DNA of 64,000 nt from an uncultured Rhodobiaceae bacterium (GTDB lineage Bacteria > Pseudomonadota > Alphaproteobacteria > RS24): assembly GCA_937907245.1 (NCBI GenBank), contig CALCUM010000002.1, forward strand, positions 372,001 through 436,000. Reading direction: 5' to 3'. Shown here piece by piece: positions 1-9,590 of this stretch; the stretch's first letter is position 1; each line of letters begins with the position of its first letter. The notes below the pieces were generated by a model, which did not search any database, was not told the DNA's origin, and saw only the letters and a list, made by a program, of their open reading frames with translations. Made by a program: the position numbers and the translations under genes.

Positions 1-316
1 AAACTTGCCCTTGGTTGAGCCCAAGCGGTTTTTCGCATAGCACAGCTTTACCCGCAGCCAGCGCTTTATGGCTCCAAGCCACATGGCTGTCATGGGGGGT
101 GGCAATATAGACGGCATCAATGTCTTGGCGCGCAAGCAGTGCGTCATAATCGGATGGTGTGCCGCCATGGGTGTCGCAAAAAGCCTGCGCTTTATTTTTG
201 TCGCGGCTGGCGACGCCAGCTAAAACGCCTGTGTGGCTGTGGGGTAAGTCAGTAGCAAATTGCGTAGCAATGCTGCCAGTGGCAAGAATGCCCCAGCGGA
301 TTTTCGATGATGACAC
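1..316 (-). CDS. Gfo/Idh/MocA-family oxidoreductase, N-terminal part (runs off left edge)
   Basis: Only the first 105 codons are inside the window; the 3' end lies beyond position 1. The GTG start at 316-314 is chosen because an AAGGAG ribosome binding site lies at 328-323, six bases upstream. The visible part is the NAD(P)-binding Rossmann half: a glycine motif GILATGSIA at residues 9-17, the family signature YIATPHDSH at 70-78 and the conserved CEKPLG at 94-99, whose Lys-Pro pair contacts the cofactor. Family members oxidise or reduce sugars, inositols or related alcohols; the substrate cannot be read from this half. It starts 15 bases after the P450 stop codon, so the two are probably cotranscribed. 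Confidence 0.9.
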   Translation of the reverse strand, partial: MSSSKIRWGILATGSIATQFATDLPHSHTGVLAGVASRDKNKAQAFCDTHGGTPSDYDALLARQDIDAVYIATPHDSHVAWSHKALAAGKAVLCEKPLGLNQGQV

Positions 317-331
317 AGGTAACTCCTTCGT

Positions 332-1579
332 TTAACGACGAGTTACTTTTACAATCATTTCTGAGTAGCCGTTAACAAAATGTGAGCTGACGCGAACAGG
401 GTCTTTCACGATTTCAATTTTCTCAAATTTCTCGATAATTTGTTGCCAAAGAATGCGCAGCTGAAGCTCCGCAACGCGCAGCCCCATGCACCGGTGAATG
501 CCAAACCCAAAAGACAAATGGCTTTTGCCGTTCGGGCGGTCGAACTTCACCACACGCGGGTCTTCAAACACATCTTCATCATGGTTTCCCGAATAATACC
601 ACATGACAACTTTATCGCCTTTTTTGATGGTCTTGCCGTGCATCTCCACATCTTCTAGCGCGGTGCGCCGCATGTGCGACAGGGGGGTCTGCCAACGAAT
701 AACTTCAGCCACCATAGTATCGATCAGCGTTGGGTCTTCCCATAATTTGGCGAATTCGTCCGGATATTGGTTCCAAGCATTAATGCTGGCTGACATAGAG
801 TTGCGCGTTGTGTCGTTGCCGCCCACAATCAGCAAAATCAAATTTCCGAGGAAATTCATCGGGTCCATGTCTTTGGTGTTTGGGTCGCGAGCTAGCATCG
901 AAACAAGGTCAAAGTTCGGCGCGCCATTAGCGCGGCTCTCGCGTAATTTGGTGAAATATTCGAGGCATTCCATTAGGCCTTCGACACGCTTTTCATGGCC
1001 TGGAAAATGGTCGGCCCCCTCCGTGGAGGTGGCAATGTCAGACCAATAGGTAAGCAGGTGGCGTTCTTCGAAAGGAAAGTCGAAGAGGGTCGCCAACATT
1101 TGTGTCGTCAGTTCGATAGAAACAGTATCGACCCAGTTGAACGCTTCGCCTTCGGGCAAACTGTCAAGAATATCGCTTGTGCGTTGTGCGATGGTTTCTT
1201 TGAAGCTATCGAGGGCAGGCGGCGAGGCAATGGGCTGCACGGACTTGCGGATAGGCGCATGGTCGGGTTGGTCTTTCGTGATGAAAGCAGAAATCTCGAC
1301 GCCTTCGACGGGCGGGCGAACAATATTATCATCAATTTGAATGCCGCCGAATTGGTCAGAAGACGAAAACCGCTTGTGGTCTGTGTCAATGGCTATGCAA
1401 TCTTCGTAGCGGGTAATCGACCACATGGGGCCAAAGGTCGGGTCATCGAAAAAATGAACTGGGTCCTTTTCGCGTAAGCGTTTGAAGAGGTCTAAGACAT
1501 TTTCATCGGTATATAGCTCGGGCCGAGCTGGGTTGATTTCGTCCAGCGGAATGTCGTCTGTTTTAATTGCCTGGCTCAT
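332..1579 (-). CDS. Cytochrome P450, CYP153-like (alkane/fatty-acid terminal hydroxylase type)
   Basis: A soluble bacterial P450 of 415 residues. Diagnostic elements are the I-helix oxygen-activation motif GGNDTTRN (253-260), the K-helix ExxR at 292-295, and the heme loop FGFGIHRCMG (357-366) with Cys364 as the probable heme thiolate. The I-helix and heme-loop wording (GGNDTTRNSM, then AELQLRILW) resembles CYP153 enzymes, which hydroxylate the terminal carbon of n-alkanes and fatty acids using ferredoxin and ferredoxin reductase. No redox partner gene is adjacent, so electrons must come from elsewhere. The ATG is preceded by GGGAGAG (1590-1584). It lies downstream of a desaturase and upstream of an oxidoreductase, consistent with an oxidation pathway. 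The P450 call is certain; CYP153 membership is likely but rests on motif recall. Confidence 0.93.
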   Translation of the reverse strand: MSQAIKTDDIPLDEINPARPELYTDENVLDLFKRLREKDPVHFFDDPTFGPMWSITRYEDCIAIDTDHKRFSSSDQFGGIQIDDNIVRPPVEGVEISAFITKDQPDHAPIRKSVQPIASPPALDSFKETIAQRTSDILDSLPEGEAFNWVDTVSIELTTQMLATLFDFPFEERHLLTYWSDIATSTEGADHFPGHEKRVEGLMECLEYFTKLRESRANGAPNFDLVSMLARDPNTKDMDPMNFLGNLILLIVGGNDTTRNSMSASINAWNQYPDEFAKLWEDPTLIDTMVAEVIRWQTPLSHMRRTALEDVEMHGKTIKKGDKVVMWYYSGNHDEDVFEDPRVVKFDRPNGKSHLSFGFGIHRCMGLRVAELQLRILWQQIIEKFEKIEIVKDPVRVSSHFVNGYSEMIVKVTRR

Positions 1580-1599
1580 GCGTCTCTCCCAATCTGCAA

Positions 1600-1624
1600 A
1601 ACCTTAATCATGAATATTAAGGTT
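1600..1624. promoter_or_regulatory. Inverted repeat (9-bp arms, 7-bp spacer) upstream of the P450
   Basis: The arms AACCTTAAT (1600-1608) and ATTAAGGTT (1616-1624) are perfect reverse complements separated by seven bases. The element lies 21-45 bases ahead of the P450 ATG and between it and the desaturase stop codon. Its size and AT-rich arms suit a dimeric repressor or activator site. In the minus direction it is followed by a short T run, so a weak terminator of the desaturase transcript is the alternative. The symmetry is observed; the function is inferred. Confidence 0.45.
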
Positions 1625-1671
1625 GCCTAAATTAGGGCGCCAGCGCAAGGCGCAAGTGCATAAATATCGAC

Positions 1672-2547
1672 TTACACCAAGGGGCTTTTTCGGGCCTGCA
1701 AGACGGGGTAAAGCTCGCGCAAAGCGGCCGGTGTTTTGTCCAGCGGAATGCGAGGATGCAAATGATGCACAATATGCGCCGTCATGCCCAATGAGCTCCA
1801 AACGCCGCCCCAGCTTTTAAAGGCACGTGTATCTTTATAACGCCCCACTTGATTGCCCGGAAAATGCGGCAACCAAGACAGATAGACCCGAATGTAAATC
1901 ACCGCCATTTTCAACGGCAACCACCACAATAAAACCGCTTCCAAGGCTTTGCCGTGATAGGCGCAGACGAATAATATGGCCATATGCAGCAGCGAAATGC
2001 CCACTTGCTCTAGGAGGGCGCGCTCGGTTTCTGGCGTTCCAATGCGCGCCAAGCAACGACGATAGCTGGCGGCGCCTTCCGAACCGGGCTGAAAAGACTT
2101 AATGTTCGTCCAAATATTGCCGAGCAAGGTTTTGCTATTGTTGAATATTTGGTCAGGGTCGAGGCCCGGCTTATTGGTATGTTTATGATGCTCCAAATGC
2201 GTCAGGCGCAAAGCGCGATAGCCATAGGCAAGAGGCAGCACAGAAATATGGCCAATGGCTTCGTTTAGCCAACGCAGTTTTTGGCCTGGGCGAGCATAAA
2301 TGTCATGCTGCGCTTCATGGCTTGGCAAATACGACAAGGTGATATTGACGAGGGCAATGGGAAAGGCAATCCACAACGGCACCATGCCGGTCATCACCAG
2401 CGGCCAAAGCGCCAACCAGCAAGTGATATTCAAGATCGGCCAAATGACCATCGGAATGGAGAGTTTATCCATATATTTGCGCGCAATATCGCGTTCTATC
2501 CGAATAAGCTCAGTTTCGTTCAATTTACTTAGATCGTTCGTGTTCAT
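1672..2547 (-). CDS. Fatty acid desaturase / membrane di-iron hydroxylase
   Basis: An integral-membrane di-iron enzyme of 291 residues. The three histidine boxes that bind the irons are present: HEAQH (about 77-81), HLEHHKH (117-123) and HIVHH (258-262), separated by hydrophobic spans as in the desaturase/beta-carotene hydroxylase/alkane monooxygenase superfamily. I chose the ATG at 2547 because it forms an ATGA overlap with the stop of the upstream small gene and has AGGAAG six bases ahead; in-frame ATGs at 2568 and 2553 are alternatives. The family inserts double bonds or hydroxyl groups in acyl chains or carotenoids; the substrate cannot be decided here. Neighbours are metY upstream and a CYP153-like P450 downstream, all on one strand. 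Confidence 0.88.
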   Translation of the reverse strand: MNTNDLSKLNETELIRIERDIARKYMDKLSIPMVIWPILNITCWLALWPLVMTGMVPLWIAFPIALVNITLSYLPSHEAQHDIYARPGQKLRWLNEAIGHISVLPLAYGYRALRLTHLEHHKHTNKPGLDPDQIFNNSKTLLGNIWTNIKSFQPGSEGAASYRRCLARIGTPETERALLEQVGISLLHMAILFVCAYHGKALEAVLLWWLPLKMAVIYIRVYLSWLPHFPGNQVGRYKDTRAFKSWGGVWSSLGMTAHIVHHLHPRIPLDKTPAALRELYPVLQARKSPLV

Positions 2548-2756
2548 ATCCATCTTCCTGTTTTCCATGCTACCAGCCCGTATAGACCCCCAAATATCAT
2601 GCAGGCGCCGTAAATGTGGCTGGTCTCGGCTGTAATGGGTAGGGGGAAATAGCTGTTAAGCGGCGTGCGAAAATAAATCTCGGCCAAAACGGGCCCAAGA
2701 AATCCAATGCCAAACCACACGGGCATTAAGTCGAGAATTTTTTCGATGATCCCCAT
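2544..2756 (-). CDS. Small two-helix membrane protein of unknown function
   Basis: A 70-residue protein not recognised as a named family. It has two hydrophobic segments, roughly residues 8-28 and 45-63, separated by a polar loop with several prolines and ending in basic KTGRWI. It starts two bases after the metY stop and its own TGA overlaps the desaturase ATG in an ATGA junction, so translation of the desaturase is probably coupled to it. The tight packing on both sides supports a real gene. It could be a partner or stabilising subunit of the desaturase, but that is inference. Confidence 0.6.
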   Translation of the reverse strand: MGIIEKILDLMPVWFGIGFLGPVLAEIYFRTPLNSYFPLPITAETSHIYGACMIFGGLYGLVAWKTGRWI

Positions 2757-2758
2757 GC

Positions 2759-4045
2759 CTATACTTTCGAGAGGGCCTGCGAGATATCCGCGATGATATC
2801 ATCGATATGTTCAATGCCAATCGACAAACGCACATAGCCCGGGGTGACACCGGAAGCGATTTGGTCTTCGGCTGAGAGCTGGCTGTGCGTTGTGCTGGCG
2901 GGGTGAATGGCCAGCGAGCGCGCATCGCCAATATTGGCCACGTGATACAGCAGCTCCAAATTATCGATGAATTTCTTACCGGCTTCCATGCCGCCTTCCA
3001 GCTCAAATCCCATGAGAGCGCCATAGCCACCGTTCATGACTGCATCGGCACGGGCGCGCATTTCGCCATCCATTAACGATGGGTGAATGACTTTGGTCAC
3101 GCCTTTTTGGTCACTCAGCCAGGCCGCAACTTGATTGGCATTTTCACAATGCGCCTTCATTCGCAGGGCTAGCGTTTCCATGCCTTGCAAAAACATGAAG
3201 GCGTTGAACGGAGACATGGCAGCGCCCATGTCTCGCAGCAAGGTGGTGCGGGCTTTCAAAATATAGGCAATGGGGCCCAGTGGTTTGGCAGCTTCGCTCC
3301 AAACCGCGCCATGATAAGATGGATCTGGCGAGTTGAGCATAGGCTGGCGATCGCCGGCCGCTTCCCAATCAAAATTGCCGCCATCGACAATCACGCCGCC
3401 GATAGAAGTGCCATGGCCGCCGATATATTTGGTGGTCGAATAGACCACAATTGCCGCGCCATGGTCGAACGGACGGCATAGCGTTGGTGCGGCCGTATTG
3501 TCCATAATTAGAGGGATATTATGGGCGCGCCCAATGTCAGCCACTTGTTGGATTGGGAAAACATGGAGTTTCGGGTTTGGCAAAGTCTCGGCATAAAACG
3601 CGCGGGTTTTATCATCGACGGCATCGGCGAAAGATTGCGGATGGGTCGGATCGGCAAAGCGCACTTCAATGCCCATGTCTTTCATTGTATTGGCAAAGAG
3701 GTTCCATGTGCCGCCATAGAGGTCGGTGGAAGACACGATGTTGTCGCCCGCGCGCGCAATGTTTTGAATGGCCATCGTCGACGCTGTTTGGCCAGAGGCC
3801 ACGCCCAAGGCAGCCGCACCACCTTCTAGGGCCGCAATGCGCTGCTCCAAAACATCGGTGGTTGGGTTTTGCAATCGGGTGTAAATATTGCCCAGTTCAG
3901 AAAGGGAAAACAGGCTAGCCGCATGGTCGGTATCGTTGAACTGATAGCTAGTGGTCTGGTGAATGGGCACAGCTACCGATCCTGTTGTGGGGTCGGCTCT
4001 CCAGCCTGCGTGCAGGACTAAGGTTTCTGTTTTCATATCGGACAT
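2759..4045 (-). CDS. metY: O-acetylhomoserine sulfhydrylase / aminocarboxypropyltransferase
   Basis: A PLP-dependent enzyme of the Cys/Met metabolism family, 428 residues, matching the usual MetY length. It makes homocysteine (or methionine) from O-acetylhomoserine and sulfide (or methanethiol) in the cytoplasm. The PLP lysine is Lys206 in YSTTKYIGGHG, and the cofactor aspartate is Asp182 in MDNTAAPTL; the N-terminal ETLVLHAGWRADPTTGSVAVP is typical. The ATG at 4045 has AAGGAAG upstream. It heads the minus-strand group that continues into the small membrane protein and desaturase, an unusual partnership for a methionine gene. Met-biosynthesis genes are often riboswitch-controlled in this class, but I could not fit a SAM riboswitch consensus in the leader. 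Confidence 0.93.
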   Translation of the reverse strand: MSDMKTETLVLHAGWRADPTTGSVAVPIHQTTSYQFNDTDHAASLFSLSELGNIYTRLQNPTTDVLEQRIAALEGGAAALGVASGQTASTMAIQNIARAGDNIVSSTDLYGGTWNLFANTMKDMGIEVRFADPTHPQSFADAVDDKTRAFYAETLPNPKLHVFPIQQVADIGRAHNIPLIMDNTAAPTLCRPFDHGAAIVVYSTTKYIGGHGTSIGGVIVDGGNFDWEAAGDRQPMLNSPDPSYHGAVWSEAAKPLGPIAYILKARTTLLRDMGAAMSPFNAFMFLQGMETLALRMKAHCENANQVAAWLSDQKGVTKVIHPSLMDGEMRARADAVMNGGYGALMGFELEGGMEAGKKFIDNLELLYHVANIGDARSLAIHPASTTHSQLSAEDQIASGVTPGYVRLSIGIEHIDDIIADISQALSKV

Positions 4046-4280
4046 AAAGCTTCCTTACTAAATGGCAACGCGTGTTGCTTTGGGCACAAAAGCCAGCCTC
4101 CTCCTATCAACGGAGAACCCAGCATTACTGGGACGAAAAACTAACATGGTTTTGAGGAAAGGCAAATAATTTGGTGTATTTAGCTTGCTTGCCTCTTGCC
4201 AAATATTCTATCCTTTTTTCAACCGCACGTTTTGGGCGTGTCGATCTGGCGAAATTTTCCCGCCAGCACAGGAATTAGAC
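4046..4280. promoter_or_regulatory. Divergent intergenic region metY / ppx with leader hairpins
   Basis: This 235-base gap separates divergent genes and must hold promoters for both. On the metY side the leader can form a hairpin with arms CCCAG/CTGGG (4118-4132), a short CTCC/GGAG hairpin next to it, and a GCAAC/GTTGC hairpin (4065-4078) just ahead of the metY ribosome binding site. These could be an attenuation or riboswitch-like leader, but no known class was matched. No other gene is seen. Confidence 0.35.
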
Positions 4281-5489
4281 ATGCAAGATTCAGACATGCA
4301 GGGCAGAGACATGCAGGGTAGAGACAGCTCCAAAGATAGCGCGTCCTCTGCCTCTCAAAAGCCTGATTTTGAAACCAAGGGCGCGCCATCCTCAAGAAAC
4401 AACTCTGGCTCCCGGAGAAAATCCGGTCAACGGCCGCAAAAAACGCGCCTTTATGCCGCTGTCGATTTGGGTACAAATAATTGCCGCCTGCTCATCGTCG
4501 AGCGCTCGGGCGGGCTTGGGTTTCGGGTGCGAGATAGTTTCTCGCGCATCGTCCGTCTTGGCGAAGGACTAGAGGCCAGCGGCGAATTATCCGAAGCGGC
4601 GATGGAGCGAACGCTTGCAGCTTTGCGAATTGCGGCCAGCAAAATTAGGCGTGCCAATGTCGTGCGTCTGCGTTGTGTGGCGACCGAGGCGTGTCGCGGA
4701 GCCAGCAATGGCGCCGCTTTTATCGAGCGCGTGCGCAAAGAAACCGGATTGCGGATGGAAATTATCGATGGCCAAGCCGAAGCCGAATTGGCCGCGATTG
4801 GCTGCGGTTCTTTGTTTGATGAAAATGTCGATGATATTATTTTATATGATATCGGTGGCGGCAGCACAGAGATAAGCCGTATGTCGCGGCAAAATTCGGC
4901 GTCGCCACAAAACAATGATTTCTTCAAATTGATAGACAGCGACAGCGTGCCGCTTGGCGTGGTGCGGCTCTCGGAGCGCCACGCGGGCCCGGGGCCACAT
5001 GAACATGGCTATGAAGGCATGTTGGAAGAGAGCGAAACCCGCTTAAAGGCCTTTATGGACCGTCAATCCGATATGGTGGATATGAGCCGCGTGCAAATTA
5101 TCGGCACGTCGGGCACGGTCACCACTTTGGCGGCGGTGCAATTGGGGCTCGCGCGCTATGATCGCAATGTCGTCGATGGCTGCACCATATCGGCGGAAAA
5201 TGTTACGAAGGTGATTGGTAATCTGCGTAATATGAGCCGCGACCAATTGGCCGAGAATCCTTGCATTGGCGCCCAGCGCGCCGATTTAGTGCTGTCTGGC
5301 TGTGCGGTTTTAGAGGCCATTCATACGCGCTGGCCGGTAGCGAAAGTTTCGGTCGCAGATCGTGGGTTACGCGAAGGCCTATTGCTGCGTATGATAAAGA
5401 AAGATATGCGTCGGAGCCGACGAAACCGTGGCAACCGAGGGCGAAACCGCCCCAGCGCGCAAACAGGTTCTGAAAACGGCAGCGCCTAA
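4281..5489 (+). CDS. Ppx/GppA family phosphatase (exopolyphosphatase / pppGpp hydrolase)
   Basis: An ASKHA-fold phosphatase of 402 residues from the ATG at 4281, which has AGGA seven bases upstream; a longer upstream reading frame lacks such a site. The ATPase-like phosphate motifs are clear: AVDLGTNNCRLLIVE near residue 60, the DIGGGSTE loop near 190, and GTSGTVTTLAAVQLG near 280. The family removes terminal phosphate from polyphosphate or pppGpp. The N-terminal 50 residues are low-complexity and polar, with a DMQGR pentapeptide repeated in tandem, and the C-terminus is very basic (RRSRRNRGNRGRNR), suggesting nucleic-acid or polyanion contact. It is followed 14 bases later by rlmE, a common pairing in Alphaproteobacteria. 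A second paralog sits beside ppk at 50785. Confidence 0.9.
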   Translation: MQDSDMQGRDMQGRDSSKDSASSASQKPDFETKGAPSSRNNSGSRRKSGQRPQKTRLYAAVDLGTNNCRLLIVERSGGLGFRVRDSFSRIVRLGEGLEASGELSEAAMERTLAALRIAASKIRRANVVRLRCVATEACRGASNGAAFIERVRKETGLRMEIIDGQAEAELAAIGCGSLFDENVDDIILYDIGGGSTEISRMSRQNSASPQNNDFFKLIDSDSVPLGVVRLSERHAGPGPHEHGYEGMLEESETRLKAFMDRQSDMVDMSRVQIIGTSGTVTTLAAVQLGLARYDRNVVDGCTISAENVTKVIGNLRNMSRDQLAENPCIGAQRADLVLSGCAVLEAIHTRWPVAKVSVADRGLREGLLLRMIKKDMRRSRRNRGNRGRNRPSAQTGSENGSA

Positions 5490-5503
5490 AAGGGATAAGT
5501 GAA

Positions 5504-6241
5504 ATGACGGATAAAAAAGGGCCGGGCGTTGGCGATGGACAAAGGCGCGGCGACCGAATGCGTGAGCGGGTGAAAACCGCTAGGGGGCGCAAGCTCTCCT
5601 CGACGCGCTGGCTGGAACGCCAACTCAATGACCCTTATGTGGCGGCCGCCAAATCAGATGGCTATCGCTCTCGTGCCGCTTATAAAATTATTGAAATGGA
5701 TGACCGCTTTAAGTTCTTCAAGCCGGGCGCTTGTGTCATCGACCTTGGCTGCGCGCCAGGTGGCTGGGCGCAAGTGGCGGCACAACGTGTGGGAGCTTTG
5801 AAAAACAAAGGCTTTGTGGCTGCCATTGATTTGCAAGACATGGAGCCGCTGCAAGGGGTGGAGTTTTTGCAACTCGATTTCCTCGAAGATAGCGCGCCGC
5901 AAAAAGTTCGTGAGCTGGCGGGTCGACGTGCCGATGTGGTGATATCCGATATGGCGGCGGCGGTTACGGGGCATCGCCAAACCGACCATTTACGTACGAT
6001 GGCTCTGGCCGAAACGGCCGCTTGGTTTGCTTTTGAAGCGCTGAAACCAGGCGGGGCTTTTTGCGCAAAAGTGTTCCAAGGCGGCGCCTCGCGGGAGCTT
6101 TTGGATGAGCTGAAAAAACGCTTTCGCCAAGTCTATCATATGAAGCCAAAAGCCAGCCGCAAAGAATCGGTAGAACTCTATGTCATCGCGATGGATTTTA
6201 AGGGCGAGCCGGTAGAGGCTTATCCACCGGAAAATGGCTGA
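5504..6241 (+). CDS. rlmE: 23S rRNA 2'-O-ribose methyltransferase RlmE (FtsJ)
   Basis: SAM-dependent methyltransferase of 245 residues that methylates a uridine ribose of 23S rRNA (U2552 in E. coli) late in 50S assembly. The SAM-binding motif VIDLGCAPGGWAQVA lies near residue 80. The K-D-K-E catalytic tetrad of the family can be placed: Lys in RSRAAYKIIE, Asp in VISDMAAAVTG, Lys in FCAKVFQGG and Glu in ESVELYVIA. About 30 basic N-terminal residues precede the core. It sits 14 bases after the ppx/gppA gene in an apparent two-gene operon. The next gene, guaB, has its own 94-base leader. Confidence 0.95.
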   Translation: MTDKKGPGVGDGQRRGDRMRERVKTARGRKLSSTRWLERQLNDPYVAAAKSDGYRSRAAYKIIEMDDRFKFFKPGACVIDLGCAPGGWAQVAAQRVGALKNKGFVAAIDLQDMEPLQGVEFLQLDFLEDSAPQKVRELAGRRADVVISDMAAAVTGHRQTDHLRTMALAETAAWFAFEALKPGGAFCAKVFQGGASRELLDELKKRFRQVYHMKPKASRKESVELYVIAMDFKGEPVEAYPPENG

Positions 6242-6332
6242 TTTTTGCGGGGGTAAGATATTTTTTGCCACAAGCCGTAAATAAGTGATACATGAACTCG
6301 TCAAATGCACCTCCAGACCCAAGAGGATTTGA

Positions 6333-7798
<1,466 letters not shown>

Positions 7799-7799
<1 letters not shown>

Positions 7800-9046
7800 T
7801 GCGGCCCGCCGCACGCCTGCAGGCTCTTTCTGATTTGCTCAACACCGTCATGGTGGACGCGACCCCTGCCGACCGCATTATGCAAAACTGGGGTCGGCAA
7901 AACCGTTATGCGGGCTCGAAAGACCGGCGGGATATCTCCAACCGATTGTTCGCAATTTTGCGTAACTACGGCTCGCTAACCGTGCGGCTGCAAGATGATG
8001 ATGCTTTGCTGGTAAGCCTTTTGGCCACCATTCAGCTAGAAGGCGAAACGCCAGAAGCTGCCTTGGCCTTGGCCGATGGCAGCGCTCATGCGCCGCAACC
8101 TCTAGATGAGGAGAGCTTAGAAAAGCTCACCCAAGCCCTCGAGCGCGATGTGTCGCAAGATAAGGCGGGGCACTATTCAGTGCCAGATTGGCTGCTGGGC
8201 GATATCGAAGCCCAATTGGGCGACGATACAGAGGCTGTGCTGCTGGCCATGCGCGAGCGGGCGCCAGTAGATGTTCGGGTGAACTTACTCAAAACCGATC
8301 GCGAGGGCGCGATGGCGGCCTTGCAAGAGGAGGGCTTTGAGCCCGTGCCGCACGCCCATGTGGAAACCGCTTTGCGCTTTGAAGGCACCCCGCGTTTGGT
8401 CGATAGCGAGGCCTTCAAGCAAGGCCTGATTGAGGTGCAAGATGCGGGCGCGCAATGGGTGGCGCAAGTTTGTGACGCTCAGCCTGGCCAAACCGTGATG
8501 GATTTTTGTGCGGGCGCAGGCGGCAAAGCTTTGGCGCTGGCCGCGCAAATGGAAAACCAAGGTGTGCTGCTGGTGCATGACGCGATTGCCGGACGGATGA
8601 ACGGCCAACGCCCAAGAGCCAAACGCGCGGGCGTGGATATTTTGCAAATTGTAAAGCCTGCGCAAGTGCTGGACTTTACCGAAGGCTGCGATTTAGTGGT
8701 CGCCGATGTGCCATGCAGCGGCACAGGTCGCTGGCGCCGTTCGCCAGAAACCAAATGGCGGTTGACGCCAGAAGATTTGGCAGAGCTGCATCAGATGCAG
8801 GCAGATATTTTGACGGAAAGTGCCTTGCTGGTGCAGCCGGGCGGGCGTTTGGTGTATATCACGTGCTCTATTTTGGCGTCGGAGAACGGCCAACAGATCG
8901 ACAAGTTTTTGCAAGAAACCCCGGGTTTTCAGTTGTCGGAAACGGTTTTGCCATTTGGGCAAAAGGGGCAAATGCAATTGCATCCGATGAACAGCGATAC
9001 GGATGGCTTATATTGTGCGGTCTTGCAAAATGTTTCCACCAGTTGA
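7799..9046 (+). CDS. RsmB/NOP-family RNA m5C methyltransferase
   Basis: SAM-dependent cytosine-5 RNA methyltransferase of 415 residues. The catalytic core has the SAM motif MDFCAGAGGKAL (234-245), the catalytic motif ADVPCSGTG with Cys306, and TCSI with Cys356; the two cysteines are the pair used by this superfamily for attack and product release. The N-terminal 150 residues are helical and probably NusB-like RNA-binding. It uses a GTG start that overlaps the guaB stop by one base (TAGTG), so it is translationally coupled. It may be RsmB (16S C967) but substrate identity within the family is not certain from sequence alone. Confidence 0.9.
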
Positions 9047-9083
9047 GCCAAGTTGAGCTAAGATAAAACATCTTCTAAATTCT

Positions 9084-9590
9084 ATGAGACAGCTTATGAC
9101 CCTATCCTTTTCCAGTTTTCGTTTAGCCCTCGGGTTCACCGTCGGGCTTAGCTTGGCGAGCCTCAGCCCTGCGGCGGCTATTTCCGATAGCTATCGCAGC
9201 TTATCGGCGCGCCTTGTCACCCAGGCTGAGCAGAAATTAGCGGCCAATAAGGCAGCGCAAGCGGACGAATTGCTGAACCTGGCTTTGACGGCAAACCCCG
9301 GAAATGCGCGCGCCTATGTGGTGAAGGGGCAAGCGCAAAGCAAGCTCGATAATCAAGAAGAAGCGCTTCGTCTCATCAGCGTAGGCTTGGATATTGAACC
9401 CGGTGATTTGGTTGCCTTGCGCTTACAAGGCGATGCGGCGCTGGCGCTTGAGGACATTGAGCAGGCTGAAAAATCTCTCTCTGTTTTGCGTCGTTTATGT
9501 GCGGCGCCTTGCCAATCTGCCAATGAACTTGCGGCCTCTATTGCGAACAGCGATATCGCCAAGACAGATAGCCCTAAAAAGGACAAATAA
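9084..9590 (+). CDS. Exported tetratricopeptide repeat protein
   Basis: A 168-residue protein with a signal peptide (hydrophobic stretch followed by SPAAA-I at about residue 30) and two to three TPR units between residues 45 and 140, for example [19 protein letters not shown] and the following [15 protein letters not shown]. The C-terminus is polar and lysine-rich. The start may be the ATG at 9084 or at 9096. Its stop overlaps the guaA start by one base (TAATG). TPR proteins scaffold protein interactions; this one should act in the periplasm, but no specific partner can be named. Its position inside a guanine-nucleotide operon looks organisational rather than functional. Confidence 0.75.
   Translation: MRQLMTLSFSSFRLALGFTVGLSLASLSPAAAISDSYRSLSARLVTQAEQKLAANKAAQADELLNLALTANPGNARAYVVKGQAQSKLDNQEEALRLISVGLDIEPGDLVALRLQGDAALALEDIEQAEKSLSVLRRLCAAPCQSANELAASIANSDIAKTDSPKKDK

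Noticed and set aside
995-1477. Plus-strand frame of 160 residues opposite the P450
   Set aside because: It lies wholly within a clear P450 gene on the other strand and shows no domain or start signal.
4046-4184. SAM riboswitch in the metY leader
   Set aside because: Hairpins are present but neither the SAM-I, SAM-II nor SAM-V conserved cores that I can recall could be matched base by base.
6265-6294. Promoter of guaB (TTGCCA plus weak -10)
   Set aside because: Spacing is acceptable but the -10 is poor; kept only as a remark because alphaproteobacterial promoters are hard to call by eye.
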